Source: Daldinia sp. FL1419 (lineage: Eukaryota; Ascomycota; Sordariomycetes; Xylariales; Hypoxylaceae). From it: DNA of 64,000 bases. The stretch covers positions 1 to 64,000 of the forward strand of contig MU623442.1 of the NCBI GenBank assembly GCA_025201765.1, given 5' to 3'. Under the pieces are notes generated by a model, which ran no database searches, was not told where the DNA came from, and was given only the letters and a program-made list of their open reading frames with translations. This document shows, piece after piece, positions 1 through 10,198 of this stretch (within the stretch, counting starts at the first letter, position 1; each line of letters starts with the position of its first letter). The position numbers and the translations under genes were made by a program.

Positions 1-2030
1 TGATCAGACAGGAAAACAACTTTTGGAGGTTTATTTATGTTGAACAGGAGCTCTAATTGAACAGGAGCTCTAATAGCTCCTGCAGGATATGCCCTAACCC
101 TACACTTTTATCGTACGAATCTCTATGGAAAAACTGATTGGGGGCATCCTAACTTGAACTGATCAGATAGGTAAACAACTTCTGAGGGCCTGTATATTGA
201 ACATGAGCTCTAATTGAACAGGAGCTCCTGCAGGACATGCCCTAACCCTACACTTTTATCGTACAAATCTCTATGGAAAAATTGACGATTCTATCCTTGA
301 GAAATTGAGCTGATCAGACAGGAAAACAACTTTTGGAGGTTTATTTATGTTGAACAAGAGCTCTAATTGAACAGGAGCTCTAATAGCTCCTGCAGGATAT
401 GCCCTACACTTCATCGTACGAATCTCTATGGAAAAACTGATGCTTGGGTGCATCCTAACTTGAGCTGATCAGACAGGAAAACAACTTCTAAAAGCCTCTA
501 ATATCTCCTGCAGGATATGCCCTAACCCTACACTTTTACCGTACAAAATTCTATGGTTTTAAAAATTGACGATTCTATCCTTGAGAACTTGAGCTGATCA
601 GACAAGAAAACAACTTTTAAGGAGCTCTAATAGCTCCTACAGGATATGCCCCAACCCTACACTTTTATCGTACGAAATTCTCTGGTTTTAAAAATTGACG
701 ATTCTATCTTTGAGAACTTGAGCTGATCAGACAGGAAAACAACTTCTGGAGGTTTATTTATGTTGAACAGGAGCTCTAATTGAACAAGAGCTCGAATTGA
801 ACAGGAGCTCTAATTGAAAAGGAGCTCCTGCAGTTTTATCGTACGAAGCTCTATGGAAAACTAATGATTCTATACTTGAGAACTTGACCTGATCAAACAG
901 AAAACAACTTCTGGAGGTTTATTTATTTGAACAGGAGCTCTAATCGCTCCTGCAGGATATGCCCTGCAGTTTTATCGTACAAATTTCTATCGAAAATTGA
1001 CGATTCTATGCTTGAGAGCTTGAGCTGATCAGATAGGGAACAACTTTTGAGGGCCTATTTATGTTGAATATGAGCTCTAATTGAATAAGAGCTTTAATAG
1101 CTCCTGCAGGACATGCCCTGCAGTTTTATCGTACGAAGCTCTATAGAAAGCTGATGATTCTATGCTTGAGAACTTGAGCTGATCAGACAGGAAAACAACT
1201 TTTGGAGGTTTATTTATGTTGAACATGAGCTCTAATTGAACAGGAGCTCAAATTGAACAGGAGCTCTAATAGCTCCTGCAGGATATGCCCTGCAGATTTA
1301 TCGTACAAATCTCTATGGAAAACTGACGATTCTATGCTTGAGAGCTTGAGCTGATCAGACAAGAAAACAACTTTTGAGGGCCTATATATTGAACATGAGC
1401 TCTAATTGAACAGGAGCTCTAATTGAACAGGAGCTCCTGTAGGACATGCCCTGCAGTTTTATCGTACGAAGCTCTATGGAAAACTGACAATTCTATGCTT
1501 GAGAACCTGAGAACTTGAGCTGATCAGACAGGAAAATAACTTCTGGAGGTTTATTTATGTTGAATAGGAGCTCTAATTGAATAGGAGCTCCTGCAGGATA
1601 TGCCCTAACCCTACACTTTTATCGTACGAAGCTCTATGGAAAACTGATGATTCTATGCTTAAGAACTTGAGCTGATCAGATAAGAATTAACATTTGAGGG
1701 TCTATATATTGAATATGAACTCTAATTGAATAGGAGTTCTTGCAGGACATGCCCTGCAGTTTTATCGTACGAAGCTCTATGGAAAACTGACAATTCTATG
1801 CTTGAGAGCTTGAGCTGATCAAATAAGAAAACAACTTCTAAAGGCTTATTTACGTACCAAAAAACATTAGATTGGCGGACTTCGTCCTGGCCCTGTCACC
1901 CCAACTTATTACTATAGAAAAACTGACAATTCTATATTTGAGAACTTGAGCTGATCAGATAGGAAAACAACATCTGAAGGCTTATTTACGTATTAAAAAG
2001 CCTGTAGAAACCTTAGAAAGGTTGGCTCCA
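1..2030. repeat. Satellite array, about 14 units of 129-172 bp
   Basis: A direct repeat begins with TGATCAGA or a close variant at 1, 160, 311, 466, 595, 724, 890, 1026, 1180, 1352, 1521, 1673, 1816 and 1952. Each unit runs through AAAACAACTT, GGAGGTTTATTTATG, AGGAGCTCTAATTGAA, CTGCAGGATATGCCCT, TTTATCGTAC and CTATGGAAAA. Much of the length variation comes from an inner repeat of about 17 bp (TTGAACAGGAGCTCTAA) present one to four times per unit. The last two units are degraded. The array reaches the left edge, so its full size is unknown. No coding frame is conserved between units. Confidence 0.95.
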
Positions 2031-3160
2031 TAGAGGCTAATAAAATCTTGCAGCTTTAATTACGTAATTATATTATTTAATTACATAATTATATTACAGC
2101 TCTTTGTAAAAACCCCCCCCTTAAAAGAAAAAAAAAACACTTATGTAATTGGGGTGACTCAGTTATAAAAATAATTAAAAAAGAAATTTAATTAAAAATA
2201 TAAGAATAATTTTAATATATTATAATAACTAATAAATTTAAATATTAAATATTTAAAATTATTAAAAATTTTTATTATAAATTTTTTAATACCTTAAATA
2301 AAAAATTAATTTTTAATATCCAAATTAAAATTAACCTTATTATTATTTTAATTAAAATTACTTAATTTAATATTAAATTTAATTTTTATAAATAAATTAT
2401 AGTATAATTTATTAATACCTACTATATGCCTTTTGACATTACTGATAAATTTAATAAAGAATTTCCTTATTTTATTTATTTTATTATAATAATAGTAAAA
2501 TTATAATTTTTTACCTTTTTAAAAATATATAATACCTTTTTTATTAATAATCTTATAAATAGGGATTAAATAATCCCTATATTTAAAAATCCTTAAAATA
2601 ATAATTATATAAAATTATTAATTAACAATATATTTAATTTTATTAATGGTAATATATAATAATAATTATTAAATAATATTTATAAAAATATTATTTTTTT
2701 ATTAAATAATTTATTTTTAAATTATTTTACAATTTGAAGATATTTTGGATCCTATTGTAAAATAAAATTATATATTAATTATAATAATATTTTAAATTTA
2801 ATAATAAAATAAATAAGAAAATAAAAGAAAATAATAAAATAGAATAATCACTTTTCTAAATTAAAGCCATAACTTATAACCAATTTTTAAATATAATATA
2901 TTTAACAAAAAATGATAAAAATTCTATAATTTAATAAATATTAAAATTATTTAAATAATTAATTATTACTTTATTTAAATTAAATATTTAATAATATCTT
3001 TATTTTTAAAAAATAATATATAATTAATAAAATAAATATATTACTAATAAAATTATTAATAAAATTATTTTAAATAGATTAATTATATATTTCCAATTTA
3101 TATTAAAATGGAATTTAAAAATCTTAATTTATCTATTTATTAATTAAATAAAAAAATTTC
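2031..3160. other. AT-rich gene-free block, RIP-like
   Basis: The composition drops to almost pure A/T, with dense TAAT/ATTA tracts and no long open frame. A run of eight C's followed by TTAAAAG and a poly-A tract lies at about 2113-2137. Such blocks beside repeats in Pezizomycotina are usually transposon remains mutated by repeat-induced point mutation. That reading is an inference, since no transposase is legible. The composition returns to normal at about 3160. Confidence 0.75.
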
Positions 3161-4276
3161 GGGCCTGGCTTGGGTAAGCCTTATAAAATTTAGACCTAGG
3201 CAGGTCAAGTCAGGTTAGGTACAGTTCAGGTTAGGCTTTTAACTGAACTAACGAGGTCGCTGGTTAAATTACCCCGGTGATCGATTTGGATAACACGTCT
3301 GATGAACTTGATTGCAGAATGTCATGTGGTCTAGCTCCGTACCTGGCGAGTGGAAATGAGTGGGGGCTTTGCTAGCTGTAAACAGGTACATACGGATCCG
3401 TATGAGCTATCAAACGGAAACCCAATTGGCTAATTTTCTATGTCTGTGGGTGTTTACGATAGCGCTGCTGTTTGTTATGCCGCTTGGATGCACATAACAC
3501 GCAAGTGCTTAGGTAGGTACCTGAGTACTTAGGTTTAGATGTAAGTTGGTTTATTTTGGAGGTAATAGAAAGGCCTTGAACCTGATAATAAATTTATAAG
3601 ATTCATTGCGAATTGATTAGTTCGGAATTGATTGATATCGAAAATAGGAGTTACATTTCATGTATCAATATGTATGTACACTAGGTAACCCCTATCAGGA
3701 TACCATGGATCCTGGGCAAGTGTACACTATATCTTATGTGCCTGGGTCTTGCACATTTAAGTTTATCAAGGCACGTGTGGGCTCAGAAAGCTTTGCACTG
3801 TATTATTCAAGCTATAGTGGTTGACACTGCTATGAAGCTAGTGTCAAACATCCCGGGATTAGGGGAGATGCCGCTATTGAGATCCCATCTTAGCAGGTAT
3901 ATAATACAGTACAAGTAAAAGAAGAAGACGATGCATATGTACACTGTACGGTGGCCGAGTTTTGGCCATGTGCAAGACTTTGGCCCGGCCTTCATAATAC
4001 CTAGGTACCTAGGTAGCGTATGTACGTACCTCCGTGCGAGACGGGTACCTACCCGGGTAGGATCCTGGACCGTGACTTTTGGGGGTTAATTATGGGCCTC
4101 GACGGTTGCCGCGTCAACAACAAGCTATTTGCCAATAACAGTGCAATCATTTATTTCCCCAATTATCAACCCTAAATTCTCTTCCTTCAATATCAACCTA
4201 CTGACAAGCGAATAATCCCCCATTTCTCCAAGGCCTTTCATTTGAATAAAAGAGCGGCCCTATTAAGCTGGAAACC
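3161..4276. other. Intergenic: edge of AT-rich block to the Aurora kinase promoter
   Basis: No supported gene. The open frames at 3736-3918 and 3807-3995 overlap on opposite strands and resemble nothing. TACCTAGGTA-like motifs cluster at 4000-4060. The last 150 bases are pyrimidine-rich and lead to the kinase start. Confidence 0.6.
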
Positions 4277-5609
4277 ATGGCAGCTCGAACGTTAGAATCC
4301 CAATTCGGGCGTCTCTCCGTTAATGATGAGAATGATTATCAAAAACCCAAGGTTTGTTCCATCACCGCTATATTTTTGAGATGTGATTGTGAAATGACTG
4401 ACAGTGGCTACGATGTTGCGTGTAGACTATTGGAAGTACAACACAACCAGCACATGGCTCGAGCCGCCCAAACCTCTTCAAGGTCGCTCTTCAGGCGCAG
4501 AGCGCCAATACCGTCACTACCGTCACTCTCCCATCACAAGCGGCACAGCGTAAAAATGCTCCGCCTCCTTCACCTACGAGGAAGCCACTTCCAACAGCCA
4601 GTGCGACAACCAAGTCATCCTCGGAGGAAAAGGAGGTGGTGGAGCGAAAGTCGGCCTCTCTGATAGAACAGCCATTTATGCCGAAAGAATTTCATCTTGG
4701 CATGTTCGAGATAGGCAAGCCGTTAGGAAAAGGTAAATTTGGAAGAGTTTACCTAGCCCGTGAGCGAACAAGCGGGTATATCTGTGCTTTGAAGGTTCTT
4801 CACAAGAAGGAGCTGGAGCAGGGTCGAGTTGAGAAGCAGGTTCGACGAGAAATCGAGATTCAGAGTAACTTGAGGCACCCCAATATCTTGCAGCTGTTTG
4901 GACACTTCCATGATAGTAAGCGGGTGTTCTTAATCCTCGAGTTTGCAGGGAAGGGTGAACTGTATAAGCACCTTAGGAGGGAGCAGCGATTCCCCGAGTG
5001 GAAAGCTTCTCAGTATATTGCCCAGATGGCGAGTGCCCTAAGATATCTGCACCGCAAGCATGTCATCCATCGGGACATCAAGCCGGAGAATATTCTTATG
5101 GGGATTCACGGCGAGATTAAGATCTCCGATTTTGGATGGAGTGTGCACGCTCCAAATAGTCGTCGTCAAACCATGTGTGGTACTCTTGACTACCTCCCAC
5201 CCGAGATGATCAAGCCGGGTAGCTCCGATAACTACTATGATGAGAAGGTGGATCTATGGAGTTTGGGTGTATTGACGTACGAGTTTTTGGTGGGAGAAGC
5301 GCCATTCGAAGACACACCAGTTATGACGCAAAGGAGAATCGCAAAGGCAGATATGACTATCCCGTCTTTCGTCAGCCCTGAAGCAAAGGATCTTATCAAG
5401 AAGGTGAAAACTAGCCATCCATTCCCAAGTGTATACCTCAATACATATGGACATCCCCCGCTAATATAGGAGTATAGCTACTGGTTCTCGACCCTCAAAA
5501 GAGGATACCGTTAGAACAGGTCCAGACACACCCGTGGATTGTCAAGCACTGCATTAGGGGAGAACGTGCTTCGAATAGGGAAAAAAAGGATCGTTCCAAC
5601 GAACAATAA
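4277..5609 (+). CDS. ARK1: Aurora family mitotic Ser/Thr kinase
   Basis: Exons 4277-4351, 4426-5403 and 5478-5609 give 394 residues, the usual size for fungal Aurora (Ipl1/Ark1). The kinase domain starts near residue 118. It shows the glycine loop GKGKFGRVY, the lysine in ALKVL, HRDIKPEN as catalytic loop, DFGWSVH as the magnesium site, and the Aurora-type activation segment RRQTMCGTLDYLPPEM. The third exon supplies the end of the fold (LLVLDPQKRIPLEQVQ, HPWI). The N-terminal 115 residues are basic and Ser/Thr/Pro-rich, as expected for the variable localisation region. From the family, it phosphorylates kinetochore and chromosomal-passenger substrates with an INCENP partner in the nucleus. 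Intron 1 has a CTGAC branch site. The start ATG is in a CCATGG context and gives a short first exon in frame. Confidence 0.95.
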
Positions 5610-5854
5610 CGAATTAATGGAATAAATTCACATGTACATTCAAGCAAGGCGAGGCGTTTCGGGTGGCGGACTAATCGGACTATGGGACTTGCATGCTTAG
5701 GGGAGTCGGATGCTATTGCGTAACATTTATTTACAGTTACAGACGAAGACCTTTTTTTTTCGTCGCCTGGCCAGACTTCTAACAGGAGGGTAATGATAGT
5801 ACAGGTGATAAAAAATACAGAGTTCGTTTGAAAGCGAGTTTTCGGTTGGCTGAA

Positions 5855-6723
5855 TTATCTGTAAACCTCGTCGAATGGCCGTGTATCCGAGAAACATGAG
5901 TCCCATACTTGGTTTACCACTTTGACTGCTTGTACGTCGTCTTTACATCGCGGCCGGGCCAACACGGATTGTGCCGCTCGCTTCCGTACACAGTCTTGGA
6001 ACTGCTGTGTTAACCTCCAGTTCCCTCTTGTCCAAGCTTCCCTGGCCCATCTGCACTCGCCACTTAACATTGCTGCTCGGATCTAAATGGTTATTGTCGT
6101 GTTAGTAGACTATATTCAATTCTATGTTAGTGGCAGAGGAAAGGAAGTAATACCTCTGTACAAGCCGCATGCTTCAAATCCTTATCACCCATCCAGTCGA
6201 CCTTCCACCTTAAATGATCCCAAGCGTGCACCATTTCATGAGCTAAAGTATCCTCTAAATGACCTCGATTCCGAACCTCGTTCGCACATATCAAAATACC
6301 ATGATCGGGACTAAACCCCCCGGAAGAGCGATGGACCTGGCCGTCGTCTGTCAGGCGGGCAGGACACCGGCGGCACACAACGTTATCCTTATCCAGACGG
6401 CCGTTTAGGGCCTCGACCTTCTCGCGCATGAAGCGCACGGTGGGCGAGTGTGCAAAAGCCCAGTCCCGGAACTCCTCGCAGCGCTTGCAATCACGCTCCT
6501 CGTGTACGCGGTACCGCCACTCGCGATAGTGGAATATGCCTTCGTCCGTGACGCCGCCCGTTAGGATCTTGAAGTAGTTGATCCACCATGCTGTCTTCGG
6601 GTCGAAGCCGGTTCGCGCTGGGTCGTTCTCGACGTTGCGCGGGAGCGCGCTCGTAGATGGTGGGGTGGAAGAGGAGGATGGAGGTATTTTCGAGGGTTCG
6701 GACGGTTGCGGTTGTGACGACAT
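5855..6723 (-). CDS. ATP23: Mitochondrial inner membrane protease and assembly factor Atp23
   Basis: Exon 1 is 6154-6723 and exon 2 is 5855-6082 on the minus strand, giving 265 residues. The zinc metalloprotease motif HEMVH lies near residue 162 in the context LAHEMVHAWDHLRW. Conserved cysteines occur before it (ERDCKRCEEF, CRRCPARL). Exon 2 contributes the conserved tail with IRAAMLSGECRW and CVRKRAAQSV. The 71-base intron has a CTAAC branch site. Atp23 matures the Atp6 subunit of ATP synthase in the intermembrane space and helps assemble the F0 ring. The start MSSQPQPSEP was chosen because an in-frame ATG 39 bases upstream adds only an atypical leader. It is divergent from PRO1. Confidence 0.93.
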
Positions 6724-7158
6724 TGTGGAATGGATTCTTCTTGCTGTTGGAAATTTACCCAAGACAAGATATGTGAATTAGGTTAGGTAGGTAAGTAGGA
6801 GGTACTTTTGCTGCTGCAATCTGCCACAAGTACCTAACCTAGCTCGCGATCTTTTGCCGTCCCCGTTAGATTTTTAGCGCGGAATAACGGAATAGGTACC
6901 TGTGATACCGCCTAAAAGACGTATCTAGGTAACACCTAACCTAGTAGGGTAGAATTTCCGATCTCGGCTGGGGTTCCACCGAAGTGTAAGCGGAAAGGGC
7001 CTCTCAGCAGGTATGTACTAGGTTAGGAGGTAGTAGGCAACTCTCAGCTTGTGGTTGCCGGTCCAATTATTACAGTCATTACATAGCAAAACCCGTAAAT
7101 CGTATAATTCTCCACAAGAATTATTCCCCGTATGTCGCCAACACGCCCTTGACAAGCC
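6724..7158. promoter_or_regulatory. Divergent intergenic region of ATP23 and PRO1
   Basis: 435 bases between two start codons on opposite strands. It holds several AGGTTAGGTAGGTA and TACCTA motifs at 6780-6960. No TATA box stands out. Confidence 0.5.
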
Positions 7159-8878
7159 ATGGCAGATCTAGGGGTACCAGCGCCTTGTAAGTCGTGATTT
7201 TCATTTGTTAAAGGCGTTGGCTATCTAACGGATTCTTATTTCATTTTTCTCTTACTAACAGCATTTTGCATTTCAAAGGTACGGTCACTAATGACTTGGT
7301 AGACATGAAGGGCCCTAAGCCGCTTATAGTGGTTATAAAACTTGGTGAGTCCAAATCTTGGGCTGGAGTCTGGGCTTTTATTCTTCGAGCATCGAGTTAA
7401 TGTAACACTGGGTGAGCGAATGGGTCGATATTGAACTAACTTACACGTAGGAACCAGTTCCATTGTCGATGAAAAGACTCATGAGCCTCTCTTGTCAATC
7501 TTGACTCTTATTGTAGAGACGGCTGTTAAGCTTCGGAAAGATGGTCATAAAGTTATCATCGTATCCTCTGGTGCCATTGGTGTCGGTCTCCAGCGAATGG
7601 ATATCGACAAGAGACCGAAGCACCTATCCAAACTACGAGCGCTTGCAGCTATTGGCCAATGCCGCTTAATGAGTCTATGGGATAGTCTATTTGGACACCT
7701 TCGTCAGCCCATCTCTCAGATTCTCTTGACGAGAAATGACATTTCTGACGCAAGTAGAAAATGCTTGAAACCTAATGGGGCGGACCTGCTAACATGAGTT
7801 TGTAGCGGACCAAGTATCTAAACGCCCAGAATACCATCCTGGAACTCTTAGAGATGGGTGTCATACCCATCGTAAATGAGAACGACACCTTAGCCGTTGC
7901 CGAGATCAAATTTGGCGATAACGACACTTTATCGGCTATTACTGCAGCTATGGTGCACGCCAATTTCCTTTTCTTAATGACGGATGTCGACTGCTTATAC
8001 GATAAAAATCCACGGACACATCCTGATGCAAAACCTATAGAGGTTGTGGAAGATATTGGAGCAATCCGCGCTGATGGTAAGGAGTTAATCTTTTGGACTA
8101 TTGAATCGCTGTTGACATAACTACAGTATCCAGTGCGGGATCTTCCCTGGGAACCGGAGGCATGAGTACCAAGATCGTTGCTGCTAGGCTCGCGACGTCT
8201 GCTGGTGTCACTACGGTGATCACTCGATCATCCTCTCCAGGAAATATTGTCAAGATTGTTCGTTATTTACAGGCTAGTAGGAAATGCATGTCGTCGTCAG
8301 CGCATACACCTGTAGTAGAGGAGGATGCGGAAGATCCTCTATCCAAATCCACTCTGTCGCTAGCTCTCGATGCTCTGGAGAAGCCACCGTTACATACACG
8401 GTTTCTCCCACTCACTCAGCCCATTAGAGATCGCTACTTCTGGATTCTTCACGGCCTAGCGCCGCATGGTACGATTTATATCGATATTGGTGCTCATCGT
8501 GCTCTTTCGGATAAAGCTGGCCTTCTCCCGGTAGGAGTCTTGGATGTGGAGGGTAACTTTGCACAGCAGGAAGCTGTCCGCATCGTGGTCGTAGAAAGGC
8601 GAACAGAACCCGGACCAGATGGAAAGCTCTGGGAAGGACCAGGGCTCGAAATCGGCAGAGCACTTGTCAACTACGCGGCGCCCGAGATCGCTAGAATTAA
8701 GGGGCATCGGAGTACGCAAATTGAGTCTCTATTAGGCTATGCCGACAGCGAGTACATAGCCGATCGGGACAGTATCAGTTTGCTTCGCAGAGAAAGCCGA
8801 CCCGTCACACCTGTATTTGACAAAGTCGCGGAGAACGGGGGCGGGGTGGCCGCCTACGAAAATGATATCAGCTTATAG
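7159..8878 (+). CDS. PRO1: Glutamate 5-kinase with PUA domain
   Basis: Five exons (7159-7186, 7279-7344, 7451-7749, 7806-8076, 8127-8878) give 471 residues. It phosphorylates L-glutamate in the first step of proline synthesis. The amino-acid kinase fold shows PLIVVIKLGTSS at the start, VIIVSSGAIGVGLQRM, PIVNENDTLAV, FGDNDTLSA, LMTDVDCLY and GSSLGTGGMSTKI, all hallmarks of ProB-type kinases. The C-terminal third (from about residue 300) is a PUA domain with VGVLDVEGNFAQQEAV and IGRALVNY. Length and order match fungal Pro1. Intron 3 is a GC-AG intron (see its own entry). The first exon codes for only nine residues plus one base. It was chosen because it splices in frame at a GTAAGT donor. Confidence 0.95.
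7750..7805 (+). other. GC-AG intron in PRO1
   Basis: The exon ends ATTTCTGAC, the intron starts GCAAGTAG, a CTAAC branch site follows and it ends TTTGTAG before CGGACCAAG. Only this junction gives the family-conserved RNDISD-RTKYLNAQNT. No usable GT donor exists nearby. Confidence 0.9.
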
Positions 8879-9192
8879 AAGCTAATTACTTCGCATAGAT
8901 TGGCGGCGTATGGAGATAAGGAGTTATGCGGCTACAAAAAGTAAGAAATTTAATAAGGGATAGATCATCGACCACCGCAAGAATGTTTTTATAATGTCTT
9001 GTAGAAAAGACCAAAGTCACATAGAGAGTTACTTGTAGATAGCCGCAAACGCCCCCGAATGCACATAACTCAAGCCAATTCCGAACTCCAGGCCATCTTC
9101 TAGTGTCAAAAGCTACCGATCGTCCTTTTTTCTTTTCCTCTGGTATATACATCCACCACCCTATCCACGCCGTAAAGCCGAGAGAAGACTGT
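8879..9192. other. Convergent 3' intergenic region, PRO1 and NIP7
   Basis: 314 bases between two stop codons. The minus frame 8886-9260 overlaps the NIP7 end and has no recognisable content. Nothing else is seen. Confidence 0.5.
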
Positions 9193-9886
9193 TTAGCTAG
9201 CGAATAACGTATCTTCGTCCCGGAGATACTCGCCGCAGTCGGCCTGTCTGAAGCACACAATACCTGTAGGGTCGAGTCGTCGGGCCTCGGCGGTACTTCG
9301 CGCAGTGACGCCGAAACCGAGGGGTGTATCGGACATACTATAGACGACGATGCCCTGGTGGCTAGGGCAGTCGTCAGACCACCGGCCTACGTGGGCCTTG
9401 ACGACGTTACCGCTGTAGAGGAAGGGCATTTCACCGTTGGGCTTGATCCATAGCTTGTACCGCGCGTGCTCGGCTAGAATGGGCAATGCCGTTATGTGTA
9501 ACCTGAACTTTCCAGTTTTGCTGAATTTTCCTGTTTGCGAGTTTTCTTCGTTAGCATCTATATACTTGGCTCGGTCTGTATAGTATAGCATAGCGATGGG
9601 GTTCGTTGGAGTAAAAGGATTAACATAAGAACATTTATAGAAGAAAAACTGTTGATATACCTAAGCAAATACCCAGCGACCCAAGATTATCTCTCGATAT
9701 AGATGTGGCTAGGTTGGCAACGGAGAGCAAGACATAGTATACTCTGTCGCGATTCAGACGGAAGACATATCGATCGGCGTCGGGCGAGTCGTCGAGCGGC
9801 GCAATTAAGTTCTTAAGCGAGCTTCCTGTGTAGTTTGCCAGTTTCTCGAAGAGAACCTTGGTTTCTTGTTCCGTGAGTTGTCGCAT
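9193..9886 (-). CDS. NIP7: 60S ribosome biogenesis factor Nip7
   Basis: Exons 9661-9886 and 9193-9530 (minus) give 187 residues against about 180 for the family. The N-terminus MRQLTEQETKVLFEKLANY is typical of Nip7. The junction rebuilds LGSLGICLGKFSKTGKFRLH, matching the conserved core. The C-terminal PUA domain has VVYSMSDTPLGFGVTARST and FRQADCGEYLRDEDTL. The intron has a CTAAC branch site 21 bases before its AG. Nip7 joins early pre-60S particles in the nucleolus and is needed for 27S rRNA processing. It is divergent from NOC3, another 60S factor, with 312 bases between the start codons. Shared regulation of the two is an inference. Confidence 0.95.
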
Positions 9887-10198
9887 TTTGACGTTATTTT
9901 ATGTATGCGCCCGTATAAGTTGGATAATGCTGTATACACGAGAAGATCGCGGGGCGTAACTTTGGAACCTTGGAGGTAGGAAAATATTCTGCCACTTGGA
10001 AATTTTGGCGGTGAACAAGGTAAAAGTACAGCGGAACGATTTCTATTGGTGTACCTGTCACTAAAGTGGATCTATATGACAGGGGTCCGCTATGGATCTT
10101 TGAATTTTTGAGTTTCTGCATTGGCCTTAACATTAAGTTGCGAACATTGAATATCTCTTTTTTTTTTTTTTTTTAATTGTGGTTTCCAAACATTTATA
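9887..10198. promoter_or_regulatory. Divergent promoter of NIP7 and NOC3
   Basis: 312 bases separate two 60S-biogenesis genes. A run of about 16 T's (10159-10175) lies 25 bases before the NOC3 start. Such poly(dA:dT) tracts keep promoters nucleosome-free in yeast ribosome-biogenesis genes, a role only inferred here. Confidence 0.6.
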
